From Candidatus Pacearchaeota archaeon (lineage in GTDB: Archaea > Nanobdellota > Nanobdellia > Pacearchaeales > GW2011-AR1), in the NCBI GenBank assembly GCA_026395775.1, contig JAPLYA010000050.1:1-5425 (forward strand): DNA of 5,425 nucleotides. The letters run 5' to 3'. Each line of letters opens with the position of its first letter. Position 1 is the stretch's first letter. The translations under genes were made by a program, and so were the position numbers. Below the pieces are notes generated by a model. The model was not told the origin of the DNA and made no database searches. It saw only the letters and a program-made list of their open reading frames with translations. This document shows, one piece after another, positions 3,869 to 5,425 of this stretch.

Positions 3869-5242
3869 CTAATCAACGAAAGCCCGTGGAGTATTCAAGA
3901 AAAACACCTTGTTACTCAGGGTTTCTGTTGGCTTGCCCGCTCTTTCATAAACAGCTAGAGCTTGTGGCAATTCAAACTTACCTAAAGGAGCTATTTTGCT
4001 GTATACAATATATGAAAAGATTCTCTGCTCTCCTGGCTGCAAATTAGATATATTCCACTCTAATCTGTTGTTCTTCAAGTCTATTTTATCTGGTGGCAAT
4101 CCTGGGAATTTTTCATATAGCTTGGAGATAGAAGGAAGCCTGTCAACCAAATTTATATTCTCAACATATTTCCTAGCCTTAACTTGCAATGTAATCTTCA
4201 ATGCAAACTCTCCGCCTTTTGTTTTTACATAGGCTGATCTTTTATTCAACTCTAGAGAGCTTGAGCTTGACATTTTAACAAGATAAACTATTATTATTAA
4301 AGCAATAATCACAATTAGTGGATATAGAAAATTGGTTCTTACTGTTACATTGTAAACCTCAGAAGGCTTGAGTTCTTTTTGGAATAAATAATAAACAGTG
4401 AAGCCTGTTCTGTCAACAATAGATGGTTGAGTATTAAAGCTAGTTAGTAATCTTGAAATAATATTCTTTTTCAGCTTAACTTGAACAATAACAGGCAAAT
4501 TGCCGTTATTTGTTTTTGTTACAGAGGTTTTTCTTATGATAAAACCAGATGTTGATTCTTGTGAAGTTATTTCTGATTTTTCTGTAAATTTAAAGGTGTT
4601 TTCTTTTTTGAAGCTCATTCCTTGGATTTCAACATTTGAAGTTATTGTATAGCTCCCTGCCATCAATTTTCTTGTTTCTTCTTTATTTAAAACAACAGGA
4701 AATTCTTTTTTCTCGTATTTATCTAGAGAAAATGTTTTTTCAAAATCAAAAAAAGCAGAATGGAAACTTGCTTTGACTTCATCAAACTTATAGCCAATCA
4801 TGTTCTTGACATAGACTGTTGCAGAATCTGAATCAAACTCTATGTTATAAGAATTAATATCAACAGCTTGGTCTAGAGTGACTATCCTCATTGTGAGAAT
4901 ATCTTGCTGTATTCCTGACTGGCTCTTTATCTTGTAGGCAAAATTGAGAGTTTGAGGAGCATCTAATAATGCTTCAGAAGGCCATAGGCTAACCTGCAAC
5001 TCTTTTGTCTCGCCTTCTTTGATATTGAAGGTTTCATTTGGCTTTATGTCAACCCCCACCAAGCTATAAATATTAAAATTATCAGAATTTCCTAGATTGG
5101 TAAGTTTAAAATTAAATATGGCGGGCTGATTCAGCTCAACTATAAAAGAATCAACAACAGCTTCTTTTTCTATTTTTAATTCGGCTGAGATTAGAGGCAA
5201 GAGCGCTAATAGTAATACTAACATCACCAAACTTTTTTTCAT
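3869..5242 (-). CDS. Single-pass membrane protein with NEW3-like and DUF11-like domains
   Basis: A 457-residue protein. Residues 1-20 are a signal peptide: KK, then a leucine-rich core ending LPLISA. Residues 25-120 form a beta-sandwich with the 'FNFKLTNLGNSDNF...IKEGETKELQVSLWP' pattern of NEW3/COG1470-type domains. Two further beta-rich segments follow (about 125-225 and 230-305), then one membrane helix at 306-323 (LYPLIVIIALIIIVYLV), followed by lysine. The last 130 residues (about 335-450) resemble a DUF11-type sandwich: a conserved DRLP, then LEWNISNLQPGE and a YIVYSK strand. With a cleaved signal this part would be cytoplasmic. It is probably a conserved envelope protein of this archaeal group; function unknown. 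ATG 5242 lies about 25 bases after the TATA box TTTAAATATAA, so it is leaderless. Strand, size and style suggest a chromosomal gene. Confidence 0.85.
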   Translation of the reverse strand: MKKSLVMLVLLLALLPLISAELKIEKEAVVDSFIVELNQPAIFNFKLTNLGNSDNFNIYSLVGVDIKPNETFNIKEGETKELQVSLWPSEALLDAPQTLNFAYKIKSQSGIQQDILTMRIVTLDQAVDINSYNIEFDSDSATVYVKNMIGYKFDEVKASFHSAFFDFEKTFSLDKYEKKEFPVVLNKEETRKLMAGSYTITSNVEIQGMSFKKENTFKFTEKSEITSQESTSGFIIRKTSVTKTNNGNLPVIVQVKLKKNIISRLLTSFNTQPSIVDRTGFTVYYLFQKELKPSEVYNVTVRTNFLYPLIVIIALIIIVYLVKMSSSSSLELNKRSAYVKTKGGEFALKITLQVKARKYVENINLVDRLPSISKLYEKFPGLPPDKIDLKNNRLEWNISNLQPGEQRIFSYIVYSKIAPLGKFELPQALAVYERAGKPTETLSNKVFFLNTPRAFVD

Positions 5243-5260
5243 AATGTTTTTTAGAATAGC

Positions 5261-5271
5261 TTATATTTAAA
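5261..5271 (-). promoter_or_regulatory. TATA box of the membrane protein gene
   Basis: TTTAAATATAA on the minus strand, centred about 24 bases before ATG 5242, predicts a leaderless transcript; the gap has no ribosome binding site. Confidence 0.6.
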
Positions 5272-5296
5272 CTTTTCTCTAAAGTGATACTGTATA

Positions 5297-5425
5297 CTAA
5301 TCATCAGTTTCCTTATTAGCCAAATATCTCACCAATTCTAACAGCTTGTTTCTTTTCAGTTTCAGATTTATCCCAGCCATTTCTGCTGGTGTTTTTCCTT
5401 TCAATTGCTGATTTGGGTTCACAAA
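5297..5425 (-). CDS. C-terminal end of a DDE-type transposase (runs off the window)
   Basis: Forty-two residues and a TAG stop (5299-5297) are visible; the gene continues beyond 5425. The segment FVNPNQQLKGKTPAEMAGI (1-19) matches the 'NFxRPHxxLxGKTPAExAGI' ending common to integrase-core/DDE transposases of several IS families, with Asn-Pro-Asn where Arg-Pro-His is usual. A helix NKLLELVRYLANKE (26-39) closes the protein. The catalytic DDE residues lie outside the window, so it cannot be told whether the element is intact. The stop is 55 bases upstream of the membrane protein's ATG, leaving 5272-5296 for any terminal inverted repeat; its partner would lie outside. An IS family cannot be assigned. 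Confidence 0.65.
   Translation of the reverse strand, partial: FVNPNQQLKGKTPAEMAGINLKLKRNKLLELVRYLANKETDD

Noticed and set aside
3996..4232. 78-codon frame on the plus strand
   Set aside because: Antisense shadow of the membrane protein gene.
1..5425. CRISPR array or long tandem repeats
   Set aside because: No regularly spaced repeats of 20 bases or more; repeats seen are short dyads and AT-rich runs.

Overview
The window comes from an AT-rich archaeon, most likely a small-genome DPANN-type lineage (Woesearchaeota/Pacearchaeota-like); the lineage is inference. The best evidence is the tRNA-Tyr gene at 3426-3610. It has a C1-G72 first pair, a short variable region (both archaeal/eukaryotic, not bacterial) and a 113-nt intron in the anticodon loop. 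Archaeal TATA boxes (TTTAAATA, TTTATAAA) lie about 25 nt upstream of several start codons, giving leaderless genes. A signal-peptide/NEW3-like membrane protein fits the same picture. TAA, TAG and TGA all act as stops, so the code is standard.

Layout: the left part (1-3425) looks like accessory, probably mobile, DNA. From left to right it holds the 5' part of a tyrosine recombinase that starts directly at its catalytic domain (1-218, minus) and a DUF6876-like gene (311-670, minus). Next comes a 300-bp intergenic stretch full of small inverted repeats (688-970), a possible 48-codon TTG-initiated small gene (972-1118, plus) and a 66-aa zinc-ribbon protein (1143-1343, plus). A tight three-gene unit follows (1452-2203, plus): a 24-aa microprotein, a DUF5678-like protein and a retropepsin-like aspartic protease. 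Convergent to it is a complete 378-aa tyrosine recombinase (2233-3369, minus), whose start lies only 56 bp from the 3' end of the tRNA-Tyr gene. That arrangement is typical of an element integrated at the 3' end of a tRNA gene. The other attachment copy is not in the window.

The right part looks like chromosome. It has the intron-containing tRNA-Tyr, a 258-bp spacer with two hairpins and a possible small RNA promoter, and a 457-aa single-pass membrane protein with beta-sandwich domains predicted on both sides of the membrane (3869-5242, minus). At the edge is the C-terminal end of a DDE-type transposase (5297-5425, minus).

How the genes may work together: the complete recombinase plus tRNA-Tyr would form the integration module. 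The microprotein/DUF5678/protease unit is the cargo most worth testing as an unrecognised system, because a soluble retropepsin-type protease travels with a small partner protein and a microprotein inside a presumptive mobile element. Strong AAGGAGGT-type ribosome binding sites occur only on genes of the left part; the flanking host gene is leaderless.
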